Shown here piece by piece: positions 17,384 to 25,403 of a stretch of 64,000 nucleotides of DNA. Made by a program: the position numbers and the translations under genes. How positions within the stretch are numbered: the first letter of the stretch is position 1; each line of letters begins with the position of its first letter. Under the pieces are notes generated by a model. It had not been told where the DNA came from, searched no databases, and saw only the letters and a program-made list of their open reading frames with translations. Source of the DNA: Cupriavidus taiwanensis (GTDB lineage: Bacteria; Pseudomonadota; Gammaproteobacteria; Burkholderiales; Burkholderiaceae); the NCBI RefSeq assembly GCF_900250115.1, contig NZ_LT984804.1, forward strand, positions 1,317,301 through 1,381,300. Reading direction: 5' to 3'.

Positions 17384-18085
17384 TCAGTCGAGCGCTTCCA
17401 GCGCGGGCAGGTCGAGCAGTTCGATGCCGCCGTATTGCAGGCGCAGCAGGCCGCGCGCCTCCAGTTCGCGCAGCGCATGGTTCACGGTCTGGCGCGACAG
17501 GCCCAGCATCTGCGCCAGCTGCTCTTGCGCAATGCGCACCCGCTGCGTGGCACTGGCGCGCGGCAGGCTGCCGTAGCCATGCGCGAGCGCCGCCAGCCGC
17601 CGCGCGACGCGTGCCGGCGGCGACAGCAGCTGCGCTTCCTCGACATAGTGGAAGGCCTCGCGGGTCTTGGCCGCCAGCAGTTGCCCGAACGCCTGCCACC
17701 ATGCCGGCTGCTGCGCCAGGCGCTGCGCCAGGGCGGCGCGCGGCACGTGCCACAGCGTCGCGGCGCTGGCGGCACGCGCGTCATGAGTGCGCGGCAGGCC
17801 ATCGAACAGGCAGATCTCGCCGAACCAGCTGCCGGGCTCGAGCAGGCCCAGCACCGCGGCCTTGCCCGATGCGCCGCTGGCGTGGATCTGCATGGTGCCG
17901 CTGGCGACACAATACAGGCCATCGAAGCGGTCACCGCGCGCAAACAGGGTCTCGCCGGCAACCAGCCGGCGCAGGCTGCCGTCCTCCAGCAGCGCCTGCC
18001 GCAGCGCCGTCGGCAACTGGCTGAACCACGCGCCCGCACGCACCGCGGCAAGTGGGTCGCTGCATGGCAACATCGGGCTGGACAT
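17384..18085 (-). CDS. Crp/Fnr-family transcriptional regulator
   Basis: This 233-residue cytoplasmic regulator has a cyclic-nucleotide-binding-like beta-barrel (LVAGETLFARGDRFDGLYCVASG.., GSWFGEICLFDG) followed by a long helix and a C-terminal winged helix-turn-helix (QEQLAQMLGLSRQTVNHALRELE). It has no N-terminal Cys cluster, so it is not an Fnr-type iron-sulphur sensor. The effector is unknown. I chose the ATG at 18085. An in-frame upstream start at 18169 adds an Arg/His/Pro-rich stretch that does not look like the family. Confidence 0.88.
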   Translation of the reverse strand: MSSPMLPCSDPLAAVRAGAWFSQLPTALRQALLEDGSLRRLVAGETLFARGDRFDGLYCVASGTMQIHASGASGKAAVLGLLEPGSWFGEICLFDGLPRTHDARAASAATLWHVPRAALAQRLAQQPAWWQAFGQLLAAKTREAFHYVEEAQLLSPPARVARRLAALAHGYGSLPRASATQRVRIAQEQLAQMLGLSRQTVNHALRELEARGLLRLQYGGIELLDLPALEALD

Positions 18086-18287
18086 CGTGTCTCGGGGGTG
18101 CGCCTTGGGGTGGTGTGGGGCGAGGAGGGCGTGGCGTGGCGGGCTCGCCAGCCGCATGCCGGTCTCCATGTCGGCGCGCCTGGCGGAATGTCAAAAACCT
18201 GACAGACCGTCCGGTGCGCGCCCACTACTATAAATCCACCTCGCGCCCGACGCGCGCGCGCCATAGCGCAGTCCAGGAGACGCCTCC

Positions 18288-18785
18288 GTGAAAACCCTGA
18301 TCGAACATCTCGCCAACTACGCCGCCTACCATCGCGACCCGCGCAATGTCTTCACGCATTTCATCGGCATCCCGATGATCGTGCTGGCGGTGACCACGCT
18401 GCTGGCGCGGCCGGCACTGGCACTGGGCGACGGCAACGCCGTGCTGACGCCGGCAATGCTGCTGTATATCCTGTCGTGCCTGTTCTACCTGCGCCTGTCG
18501 CTGGGCTTCGGCGTGGCGATGGCGCTGATCCTTGCGGTGTTCCTCTATGCCGGCGCGCATATCGCGGCGATGCCGACGAGCTGGTGGCTCGCGCTCGGCG
18601 TCGGCCTGTTCGTGGTGGGATGGGTGATCCAGTTCATCGGCCACTATTACGAAGGGCGCAAGCCGGCTTTCGTCGACGACCTGGTCGGGCTGCTGATCGG
18701 CCCGCTGTTCCTGGTCGCCGAAACGGCCTTTGCACTGGGCCTGGCGCGCGCTACGCGCGACGCCATGGCTGCCCGCGCGCACTGA
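18288..18785 (+). CDS. Mpo1-like (DUF962/YGL010w) membrane protein
   Basis: This 165-residue membrane protein is related to yeast Mpo1, an Fe(II) dioxygenase acting on 2-hydroxy fatty acids. The Mpo1/DUF962 hallmarks are visible: HLANYAAYHRDPRNVFTHFIGIP at the N-terminus, then IQFIGHYYEGRKPAF near residue 115. The His residues of these motifs bind iron in the family. Four hydrophobic segments are present. The start is a GTG preceded by AGGAG. It is divergent from the Crp/Fnr gene. The 202-bp gap holds a TATAAAT box around 18229. Confidence 0.88.
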   Translation: MKTLIEHLANYAAYHRDPRNVFTHFIGIPMIVLAVTTLLARPALALGDGNAVLTPAMLLYILSCLFYLRLSLGFGVAMALILAVFLYAGAHIAAMPTSWWLALGVGLFVVGWVIQFIGHYYEGRKPAFVDDLVGLLIGPLFLVAETAFALGLARATRDAMAARAH

Positions 18786-20144
18786 TCAGGGCTGCCCCGC
18801 CGGCAGCCGCAAACGGGCCGCCAGACCGCCCAGCGGGCTCGTTGCCAGCGCCAGGCTGCCGTCGTACAGGGCCGCGATTTCCGTGACGATGGCCAGGCCC
18901 AGGCCGCTGCCGGCGGCGGCCTCGTCGAGCCGGCCGAAGCGCGCCGTTGCCAGCGCCTGCGCCTCGGGCGGCAGCCCCGCGCCATCATCCTCGACCAGGA
19001 TTTCCAGCACGCCAGCGTCCTCCCGCAGCGTGACGCGCACGCGCGTACGCGCCCACTGGCAGGCGTTGTCGAGCAGGTTGCCCAGGAGCTCGACCAGGTC
19101 CTGGCGGTCGCCGGCGAAATGCCCGCCACCGTCGACGGTCAGTTCCAGGTCCCGTTCACGATGCAGCCGCGCCAGCGCGCGCGTCAGCTCGCGCACCGCG
19201 GGCGCGGCGTCGATGCGCTCGCCGCGGGCGGCGGCCGCGCCGGCGGCACGGGCGCGCGCGAGGTGACGGTCCACCTGGCGCCGCATCGCTTCGACCTGGC
19301 CCGAGACGGCCTGCGCCGCGGCGCCGGGCAACGCCGCCGCCTCGTTGGCCAGCACCGCCAGCGGCGTCTTGACCGCATGCGCCAGGTCGGCGGCCTGGCG
19401 GCGCGAGCGCTCCAGCGCTTGTGCATTGCGTGCCAGCAGGGCATTGATTTCGTTCACCAGCGGTTCGACCTCGGCGGGCCAGGCGCCGCCCAGGCGCGCC
19501 TCGCGCCGCGCCTGCATAGTGCCGAGCGCGCGCCGCAGCCGTGCCAGCGGCGCCAGGCCGAACCGCACCTGCGCCGCCACCGCGAGCATCAGGCCCAGCC
19601 CCAGCGCCGTCAGGGACCAGGCCAGCGTGCGGTCGAAGCTGCGGCGCGCGGCGCGCAGTTCGGTGCGGTCGAGCGCCACCGAGATTTCCACCGGCGTATC
19701 GGCCGACGCCAGCACCAGTTGCCGGGAAACCACCAGCAGCGACTGGTGGTTCGGGCCCGACCGCACCTCGGCGATTCCATCCGGGGCGTCCGCCGCGTCG
19801 CGCGGGCGGCGCAGCACCGTCGCCGGCATCTCCGTATCCCACAGCGAGCGCGAGCGCAGCAGCGCGCCTGGCGCCCGCGCCTGCCAGTAGGCGCCGGAAT
19901 AGGGCAGTTCGTAGCGGGGATCGGCCGGACTGCGGTTGAGGACCAGCCTGCCGTCGGCGCTCCAGTCCAGCGCCGCGGCCAGGCTGGCGAGCTGGTGCTC
20001 GAGCTGGCGCACATAGGCCTGGTTGACGTGGCGCTCGAACAGGGCCGACAGCAGCCAGCCGCCGACCCCCAGCGCCGCGGCGAGCCAGATCGCCGCCACC
20101 GCCAGCAGGCGCAGCGCAAGCGAGCGACGCAGGCGCACCGGCAT
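18786..20144 (-). CDS. two-component sensor histidine kinase
   Basis: This 452-residue membrane sensor has an N-terminal helix (about 10-32), a periplasmic domain of about 130 residues, a second helix (LAWSLTALGLGLMLAVAA) and a HAMP-like linker. The H-box is DLAHAVKTPLAVLANE (phospho-His about residue 257), the N-box NLLDNACQWA, and the G-boxes VEDDGAGLP and GSGLGLAIV. The layout is that of QseC/PhoQ-type kinases. Its ATG immediately follows the TAG of the upstream response-regulator gene, so the pair is translationally coupled. The signal is unknown. The neighbouring PepSY protein may modulate it. Confidence 0.92.
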   Translation of the reverse strand: MPVRLRRSLALRLLAVAAIWLAAALGVGGWLLSALFERHVNQAYVRQLEHQLASLAAALDWSADGRLVLNRSPADPRYELPYSGAYWQARAPGALLRSRSLWDTEMPATVLRRPRDAADAPDGIAEVRSGPNHQSLLVVSRQLVLASADTPVEISVALDRTELRAARRSFDRTLAWSLTALGLGLMLAVAAQVRFGLAPLARLRRALGTMQARREARLGGAWPAEVEPLVNEINALLARNAQALERSRRQAADLAHAVKTPLAVLANEAAALPGAAAQAVSGQVEAMRRQVDRHLARARAAGAAAARGERIDAAPAVRELTRALARLHRERDLELTVDGGGHFAGDRQDLVELLGNLLDNACQWARTRVRVTLREDAGVLEILVEDDGAGLPPEAQALATARFGRLDEAAAGSGLGLAIVTEIAALYDGSLALATSPLGGLAARLRLPAGQP

Positions 20145-20819
20145 CTAGGCGCGCGCCTGCGACGGAGGGCGCAGCCGATAGCCCTGGCCGCGCACGGTCT
20201 CGATGATGTCGACGCCGAGCTTGCGCCGCAGGCGGCCGACAAAGACCTCGATGGTATTGCTGTCGCGGTCGAAGTCCTGCGCGTAGATGTGTTCGGTCAG
20301 CGCGGTCTTGCTGACGATCGCGCCGGGGTGGTGCATCAGGTAATCCAGCACGCGGAATTCATGGGCGGTGAGCACCACCGGCGTGCCGTCCACGCTGACC
20401 GTGCCGGCGCGCGGATTCATCCGCACCGGGCCGCACCGCAGTTCGGGCGCCGGCATGCCGTGCGCGCGCCGGATCAGCGCCCGGATGCGCGCCAGCAGCT
20501 CTTCCATGCGGAAGGGCTTGGCCAGGTAGTCGTCGGCGCCGGCGTCGATGCCCTCGACCTTCTCGGTCCAGCTGTCGCGCGCGGTCAGGATCAGCACCGG
20601 CGCGTTGACCTGCGCGGCGCGCCAGCGGCGCAGCACCGAGAGTCCGTCCAGCCGCGGCAGGCCGAGGTCGAGGATGACGGCGTCGTAAGGTTCTTCCGCG
20701 CCCAGGTGCCAGGCGTCGAGGCCGTCGGCGGCCGTGTCGACGGCATAGCCGGCGTCGGCCAGGCTGGCACGGACCTGCACGGCCAGGGCGGTTTCGTCTT
20801 CGACCAGCAGGATGCGCAT
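20145..20819 (-). CDS. OmpR-family response regulator
   Basis: This 224-residue partner of the downstream kinase has a receiver domain with the acidic pocket LLVEDE, the phospho-Asp in VILDLGLPRLDG (residue 51) and the conserved Lys in DYLAKPF. It is joined to a C-terminal winged helix (LTAHEFRVLDYLMHHPGAIVSKTALTEHIY.., VFVGRLRRKLG). It is closest in pattern to PhoP/QseB/PmrA-type regulators. It lies between the PepSY gene and the kinase in a three-gene leftward operon. Confidence 0.94.
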   Translation of the reverse strand: MRILLVEDETALAVQVRASLADAGYAVDTAADGLDAWHLGAEEPYDAVILDLGLPRLDGLSVLRRWRAAQVNAPVLILTARDSWTEKVEGIDAGADDYLAKPFRMEELLARIRALIRRAHGMPAPELRCGPVRMNPRAGTVSVDGTPVVLTAHEFRVLDYLMHHPGAIVSKTALTEHIYAQDFDRDSNTIEVFVGRLRRKLGVDIIETVRGQGYRLRPPSQARA

Positions 20820-20835
20820 GGTTGTCGTTGCCGGG

Positions 20836-21186
20836 TCAGGGTTTGCGGCGCGCGCCTTCCAGCCCCCGTCCCTTGGCCTTGAGCAGGGCGGCGGTGCGCG
20901 CATCGTATTTGAGCTTGGCCACCGAGCCACCGGGCAGCAGCAGCTTGACCTCGTACTGCCAGATGCCGTCGTCGTGATCGAGCTCGACCCCGATGACGTC
21001 GCCGGCGTACTGGCGCGAGACGGTCTCGAGGATGCGCGACAACGGCAGGATTTCGCCGGACTGCACCGCGGCGCGCGCGCGATCGGCATCCTTGTCGGCG
21101 TGCGCGGCGGGGACCGCCGCCAGTGCCATCAGCGCGGCGGCCACCAGCGCGCACGGGCGCAGAAAGGCCTGGAAACAAGGGTTCAT
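20836..21186 (-). CDS. PepSY-domain periplasmic protein
   Basis: This 116-residue protein has a signal peptide (cleavage near PAAHAD) and a single PepSY domain (ILPLSRILETVSRQYAGDVIGVELDHDDGIWQYEVKLLLPGG). PepSY domains are small periplasmic modules, often encoded next to two-component systems, and are thought to modulate sensing or proteolysis. This is the first gene of the PepSY/response regulator/kinase operon, 16 bp before the regulator gene. Confidence 0.88.
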   Translation of the reverse strand: MNPCFQAFLRPCALVAAALMALAAVPAAHADKDADRARAAVQSGEILPLSRILETVSRQYAGDVIGVELDHDDGIWQYEVKLLLPGGSVAKLKYDARTAALLKAKGRGLEGARRKP

Positions 21187-21356
21187 GGCTCGGAGTTTGC
21201 ATCAAAACAGCTGAATGCGGGCTGAACGGAACACTCAATGCGGGACGCGAACGGTAGCATGCGGACGCTCGCGCAGCGTTGCGCGCCGTGGGCCGCGCAT
21301 GCCAAAACGGGGGGACGTGGACCGCTTTCGCGCTTGCACTGAGGCAAAGCCGCGAC

Positions 21357-21382
21357 AAAACCCGGGGTTTTCACCGGGTTTT
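21357..21382. terminator. orphan bidirectional terminator-like hairpin
   Basis: Perfect 9-bp arms AAAACCCGG and CCGGGTTTT enclose an 8-base loop. The structure lies between two divergent genes, so it terminates no annotated gene in either direction. It could end a short unannotated transcript or act as an attenuator. Confidence 0.5.
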
Positions 21383-21406
21383 ACGCGTCGCATGCATGAA
21401 AACCCC

Positions 21407-21433
21407 TTGACTTACGGCACTTTCCGCTATGAT
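21407..21433 (+). promoter_or_regulatory. probable sigma-70 promoter of the histone-tailed HU gene
   Basis: TTGACT (21407-21412) and TATGAT (21428-21433) are separated by 15 bases, or 16 if the -35 is read as CTTGAC. Both hexamers are close to consensus. The transcript would start near 21440. Confidence 0.6.
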
Positions 21434-21523
21434 TCAGTGGGCGTCGACCAGGCGACTGCGCAACACTCAGTAGCAATGCATAACACCTGCCGGCATCCAT
21501 CTGTTCAACTTACGAATATCGAT

Positions 21524-21982
21524 ATGGCGACCAAAGCGAAACCGACCGCGAAGACTGCAACCAAGCCCGCCGCCAAGAAGGCTGCGGCAACCAAGGCACC
21601 CGTGAAGGCTGCCGCCAAGAAGGCCACGCCGGCCAAGAAGGCTGCTCCCGCCGCTGCGCCCGTTGCGCGCCCGCTGAAGGACACCTTCAACAAGTCGAGC
21701 CTGGTCGCTCACCTGGTAGCCCAGACGGAACTGGAAGCCAAAACCGTGAAGACGGTGCTGGCCCACCTGGAAAACACCATCGTCGGCGCGCTGAACAAGA
21801 AGGGCGCTGGCGAGTTCACGCTGCCCGGCCTGCTGAAGGTCACGGCGCAGCAAGTGCCGGCCAAGAAGAAGCGCTTCGGCAAGGACCCGTTCACCGGTGA
21901 AGAGCGTTGGTTCCCGGCCAAGCCGGCCAGCGTCAAGGTCAAGGTCCGTCCGCTGAAGAAGCTGAAGGACGCCGCAGCCTGA
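21524..21982 (+). CDS. HU-like DNA-binding protein with Lys/Ala histone-like tail
   Basis: This 152-residue protein is made of two parts. Residues 1-48 are a Lys/Ala/Pro/Thr tail of KKAAA and AKPTAK repeats resembling eukaryotic histone H1 and Bordetella/Chlamydia histone-like proteins. Residues 49-152 are an HU/IHF-fold domain (LKDTFNKSSLVAHLVAQTEL, AGEFTLPGLLKVTAQQVPAKKK, GKDPFTGEERWFPAKPASVKVKVRPLKKLK). It presumably coats or compacts DNA. The frame is open to 21215 but the composition changes sharply at MATKAK. It is monocistronic with its own promoter and terminator. Confidence 0.9.
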   Translation: MATKAKPTAKTATKPAAKKAAATKAPVKAAAKKATPAKKAAPAAAPVARPLKDTFNKSSLVAHLVAQTELEAKTVKTVLAHLENTIVGALNKKGAGEFTLPGLLKVTAQQVPAKKKRFGKDPFTGEERWFPAKPASVKVKVRPLKKLKDAAA

Positions 21983-22000
21983 TCTGCGCCAGTTGTCCAG

Positions 22001-22034
22001 AAAAAAGGAGCCGCTTGCCGGCTCCTTTTTTTTC
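22001..22034 (+). terminator. rho-independent terminator after histone-tailed HU gene
   Basis: A perfect GGAGCCG/CGGCTCC stem with a CTTGC loop has an A-run before and a T-run after. It starts 19 bases past the stop codon. Confidence 0.9.
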
Positions 22035-22109
22035 TGGCCGCCGGCATCAATCCGGCAGCATTTAATCCAGGTCAAGTCGGTGGCCATGTCGCCCACCTAG
22101 AATCGACTA

Positions 22110-22198
22110 CGTCATGGGTGCGGGGGCGCTCCCCATGACAGAGCTTCCGGAGTCTTCCTGAAGCTTCCGCCCGCGGCCGCAATGGCCGCGGGTTTTTT
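22110..22198 (+). ncRNA. candidate small structured RNA
   Basis: After the HU-like gene is terminated at 22034, a second strong plus-strand terminator stands at 22170-22198 (CCCGCGGCC/GGCCGCGGG stem, GCAAT loop, six Ts) with no coding gene between. Before it are two more stems: CATGGG (22113-22118) with CCCATG (22132-22137), and AGCTTC (22142-22147) with GAAGCT (22160-22165). A TAGAAT box at 22098-22103 would give a start near 22110 and an RNA of about 89 nt, but the -35 is weak. I cannot assign it to a known family. Confidence 0.45.
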
Positions 22199-22227
22199 AT
22201 TGGGCGGCCGCCCGACGGCGTGGCGCA

Positions 22228-22596
22228 TCAGGCCACCAATTGCTTGGCGTAGGTGGCGCGCGCCATCTCGCAGACTTCCACCGACACCTGCACGTTCTGT
22301 CCGGTGCCGCCGCCGGAGCGCACGGCTTCGGCAATCACATCGCAGACCGCCTGCGCCAGTGCCTGGCGCACGGCGGTATCGCGCCCGTCCAGGATCGACA
22401 GGCGCGCATGGACAAAGGCGCGCTCGACGGCGTCGATGCCCTGGCGGTAGGTCGACAGCGTGATGCAGCGCGACTTGATGTCCGCCTCCTGGAACTGGCC
22501 GGAAGCCAGCAGCGCGGCATTGGCCTCGTCCAGCAGTTCTTCCTGCGAACAGTTCAGGCGGGTGTTTTCAGTCAGTTCGATGACAAGGTGAGGCAT
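22228..22596 (-). CDS. 5-carboxymethyl-2-hydroxymuconate isomerase-like tautomerase
   Basis: This 122-residue member of the CHMI family of the tautomerase superfamily has catalytic Pro-1 exposed after removal of Met (MPHLVIELTENT). CHMI isomerises 5-carboxymethyl-2-hydroxymuconate in homoprotocatechuate breakdown. No other hpa genes are nearby, so the substrate is uncertain. Family features include the KSRC segment, RAFVHARLSILDGR (the family's Arg-containing strand) and VSVEVCEMARATYAKQ at the C-terminus. The start at 22596 places the essential Pro second. An in-frame start 5 codons upstream would bury it. Confidence 0.85.
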   Translation of the reverse strand: MPHLVIELTENTRLNCSQEELLDEANAALLASGQFQEADIKSRCITLSTYRQGIDAVERAFVHARLSILDGRDTAVRQALAQAVCDVIAEAVRSGGGTGQNVQVSVEVCEMARATYAKQLVA

Positions 22597-22749
22597 GGCG
22601 GGTCCTGGCACAAGGCTCCGGCACGGGGCCGGCGACAGCGAGCATGATACGGGATCGCCGCGCCGCTCAGGCCAGGCCGAGCGAAGTCGCCTGATGCAAA
22701 ACGGGGCGCCCGTGGGCGCCCCGTTGGGGAACGGCGGGGCAGCGGCGGC

Positions 22750-23346
22750 TCAGGCGTGGACCGCCGTCACTTCGCGTGCGGGTGCCAGCGCGCTGCCAAA
22801 GCGGGCGGGGTTGTCCCGTGCCAGCTGCTGCAGTTGCGCCAGCTTGGCCTTGAGGCCCGCATCCAGCTTGGGCGCCGGCATGACCGTCGACGGGCAGGCC
22901 ACGCCCAGGATATCCAGGGCCCGCTGGAAATTCGCCAGGGTCAGGCCCAGCGCCGGGTCGACCGTGACCAGGTGCTCTCGCAGCGCCTCGGGCATCGATT
23001 CGGCCGCGGCGCAGGAAAGGATCACGTAATGGACGGGGCGCGCGCCCTGGGCGAAGAAGGCTTCGATCTCGGCGCCATGGCCGCCGGCGGTCGGCGGGGT
23101 CATGGCTTCGACCTGCAGGTCCAGCTGTTGCAGGATGGCGGCCGGGGTGCCCCGCCGCCAGGCGTCGGATACCACCACACGGGCGCCAGCCACGCCGAAC
23201 AGCCTGCGCACGAAGCCAAGCGCGACCGGGTCGAAGTACCTGACGTCGCGCGGCGTGCCCGAATCCGGAATGCCGCCCAGGCGGGCGCGGGAGCGGTCGG
23301 AGTACAGGACGCCGGGTACGTCCAGCATGATGAGTCGTTCAGCCAT
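22750..23346 (-). CDS. HAD-like domain protein with altered nucleophile motif
   Basis: This 198-residue protein starts with MLDVPGVLYSDR, followed by VVVSDAWRRGTP. This is the layout of the HAD-type domains found in bacterial proteins of the Swiss-army-knife RNA repair group, in which motif I is LDxDGVL and motif II has S-x-WR. Here the second Asp of motif I is replaced by Pro, which in HAD phosphatases is the general acid/base. Phosphatase activity is therefore doubtful. The C-terminal about 110 residues are helical and not recognised. Function unknown. Confidence 0.65.
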   Translation of the reverse strand: MAERLIMLDVPGVLYSDRSRARLGGIPDSGTPRDVRYFDPVALGFVRRLFGVAGARVVVSDAWRRGTPAAILQQLDLQVEAMTPPTAGGHGAEIEAFFAQGARPVHYVILSCAAAESMPEALREHLVTVDPALGLTLANFQRALDILGVACPSTVMPAPKLDAGLKAKLAQLQQLARDNPARFGSALAPAREVTAVHA

Positions 23347-23531
23347 GGTTTCCTGTGCGGGTGCCAGTTCAGTTGGTGTGAAGCAAGGTTACTCGCCGCA
23401 ACCGGGCTGTCACGTTACCAGGGCGGGTTCAGTTGCAACATATCTGTAACTTCGTCGCGGAAGACGTAAATGCCGGTTACGTCGTCATGACAAATGTTTC
23501 GACCCGACACATCTTTGCCGCGACTGCCCGG

Positions 23532-25157
23532 TCACGGCTGCTGGAAGCGGAAACGTGCAACGTCGCCGGCGAGCGCCGCGGCTTGCTGGTCGAGCCGTGC
23601 CGCCTGGCCGGCCAGTTCGTCGACCAGCGTCGCATTCTGCCGGGCCGTCTGGCGCAGTTGCGCGGCCGCCTGTCTGGCGGCCTGCACGCTGTCCGCCTGC
23701 TCGTCAGCGAGCGTGCGCAACCCCTCGGCCAGCGCATGGCTGTGGCCCACGGTGGCGGCAATGCGCTCCATCGCCGCCACCACGCTGCCGCTCAGGCTGG
23801 CGCCTTGCTGGATCTCATGCGTGGCGTTGCCGACGATGCCGCCGATTTCGCGCGCCGCCTCGGCGCTGCGCTGTGCCAGCGCGCGCACTTCCTGCGCCAC
23901 CACGGCAAAGCCGCGGCCCGCCGGGCCAGCCCGCGCGGCCTCCACGGCGGCGTTCAGCGCCAGGATATTGGTCTGGAACGCGATGCTTTCGATCACGCCG
24001 ACAATCTCGGCGATATGGCGCGAATGGCCGTGCAGGGCATCCATGGCGCCGCGCATGCGCTGCACCACGGCGGCGCCGTCATCGGTGGCGACGCGGGCCG
24101 CGCTGGCCATCGCGCTCGATTCGGTGGCCTGCATATGCGCAGCGGCCACGTGCGCCGCCAGCGCCTGCATGCTGTCAGTGGTCGCGTCGAGCGCGCTGCC
24201 CTGCTGCTGGGTACGTGCCGACAGGGCCTGGTTGTCCGCCGCGATCTGCTGGCTGGCGGCGGTGATCTCGTTGGCGCTGGCCTGGATGCGCGCCAGCACG
24301 CCGGCCAGCTGATCGCGCATGCCGGCCACATGGTGCAGCATGCTGCTGTGGTCCGAGGGGCGCAACGCGATCGGGGCGGTCAGGTCGCCAGCGGCAATGC
24401 GGCGGGCGATGTCGGCGGCATCGCGCGGCTCGCCGCCCAGTTCGGCGCGCAGGCTGCGCGCGGCGATCCACGCCAGCGCGGCGGCAGCGAGCAGGCTGGC
24501 GCCGAGCAGCGCCGCCATCCAGGCCTGCGCGCGCAGCTGGCTGGCGGCCACGCTGGCGACGGTGGCGGCGGCCTGCCGTTCCTGCTGGCGGCGCACGGCC
24601 TCGACCTGGCGGCTTAGCCGCTGCAACTGCTCGGTGACGAAATGGCCGTCGACCGAGACCGCGCTGTCGAACTGCAGCGGATCCAGCGGCTGCTTGCGCA
24701 GCAACGCCACGTAGGCCTGGGCCAGCTCGCTGGCGCGCTGGCGTTCGCGCAGCAGTGGCTCCGCCTGGGCCGGGGCGGCCCGCCGCACGCCGGCCAGGGC
24801 CGCATCGAGTTGCGACAGCGCCGCCGCGATCTCGTCTGCGGCGCCGTCGCGCTCGGTGCTGCTGGTGGCCATGGTCAGCGCCAGCTGGGCGCGCCCGAGC
24901 GCGGCCAGCGCGGATTGCGCCCGCTCCGCCGAGATGGCGCCGTGCATATCGTGCTGGTACAGGGTATCGGTGCGCGCCTTGATCGAGACCAGGTTGGCGA
25001 TACCGGTCAGGCCGACTGCGGCGCCGAACAGGTAGACCAGGGCAAAGGCGGCGCACAGGCGCGCTACCAGCGGCAGGCGGCCCAGCCGCGCCAGCCAGCG
25101 CGCGGGGGCGGCTCCCCGACGCTGGCCGGGCAGGGATGTCTTGAAAACTTGCAACAC
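23532..25157 (-). CDS. methyl-accepting chemotaxis protein
   Basis: This 541-residue transmembrane chemoreceptor has an N-terminal helix ([20 protein letters not shown]), a helical periplasmic domain of about 150 residues (4-helix-bundle type), a second helix ([20 protein letters not shown]) and a HAMP domain. A long coiled-coil follows, with the signalling tip [20 protein letters not shown] around residue 420. It lacks a C-terminal NWETF-type CheR/CheB tether. The GTG start at 25157 has GGAG about 10 bases upstream. The frame continues open to 25523 but that part has no receptor character. The ligand is unknown. Confidence 0.92.
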   Translation of the reverse strand: MLQVFKTSLPGQRRGAAPARWLARLGRLPLVARLCAAFALVYLFGAAVGLTGIANLVSIKARTDTLYQHDMHGAISAERAQSALAALGRAQLALTMATSSTERDGAADEIAAALSQLDAALAGVRRAAPAQAEPLLRERQRASELAQAYVALLRKQPLDPLQFDSAVSVDGHFVTEQLQRLSRQVEAVRRQQERQAAATVASVAASQLRAQAWMAALLGASLLAAAALAWIAARSLRAELGGEPRDAADIARRIAAGDLTAPIALRPSDHSSMLHHVAGMRDQLAGVLARIQASANEITAASQQIAADNQALSARTQQQGSALDATTDSMQALAAHVAAAHMQATESSAMASAARVATDDGAAVVQRMRGAMDALHGHSRHIAEIVGVIESIAFQTNILALNAAVEAARAGPAGRGFAVVAQEVRALAQRSAEAAREIGGIVGNATHEIQQGASLSGSVVAAMERIAATVGHSHALAEGLRTLADEQADSVQAARQAAAQLRQTARQNATLVDELAGQAARLDQQAAALAGDVARFRFQQP

Positions 25158-25403
25158 GGAGATGACTCCAGACGGGCGCACCGGCCTGACCAGCCTGCGC
25201 AGCCCGGGCTTGACCCGATTTGCCGCTGGCGCCGTCCTCTGTATGGGACGGTCGCTGCGGCGCACCGGATCGTCGTCGATCAACATGACGTCAACGTGAC
25301 ACCCGCGCCATATGGACTGCAATCGTGCCGTCATGTGGATGTCATGAAATGTGGGCCGCGCCTCGCCCCGCTCGCTTCCGCACCAATCCCCCGCCTGCTC
25401 CCT

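Larger units (their letters stand above)
21187..21523. other. intergenic region between PepSY gene and histone-tailed HU gene
   Basis: This 337-bp divergent region has no supported gene. It contains a strong hairpin with A and T flanks at 21357-21382 and a plus-strand promoter at 21407-21433. The leader of the HU-like gene, about 85 bases, covers 21440-21523 and has no clear ribosome-binding site. Confidence 0.5.

Noticed and set aside
16491..17753. Reading the arylamine N-acetyltransferase as a 420-residue fusion
   Set aside because: The first 132 residues are antisense-like Ala/Arg/Gly sequence within the Crp/Fnr gene in another frame. The NAT domain starts at MTTLDAAQ.
25286..25293. TGACGTCA palindrome as a regulator site
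   Set aside because: An isolated 8-mer palindrome in an intergenic region with nothing to link it to a regulator.
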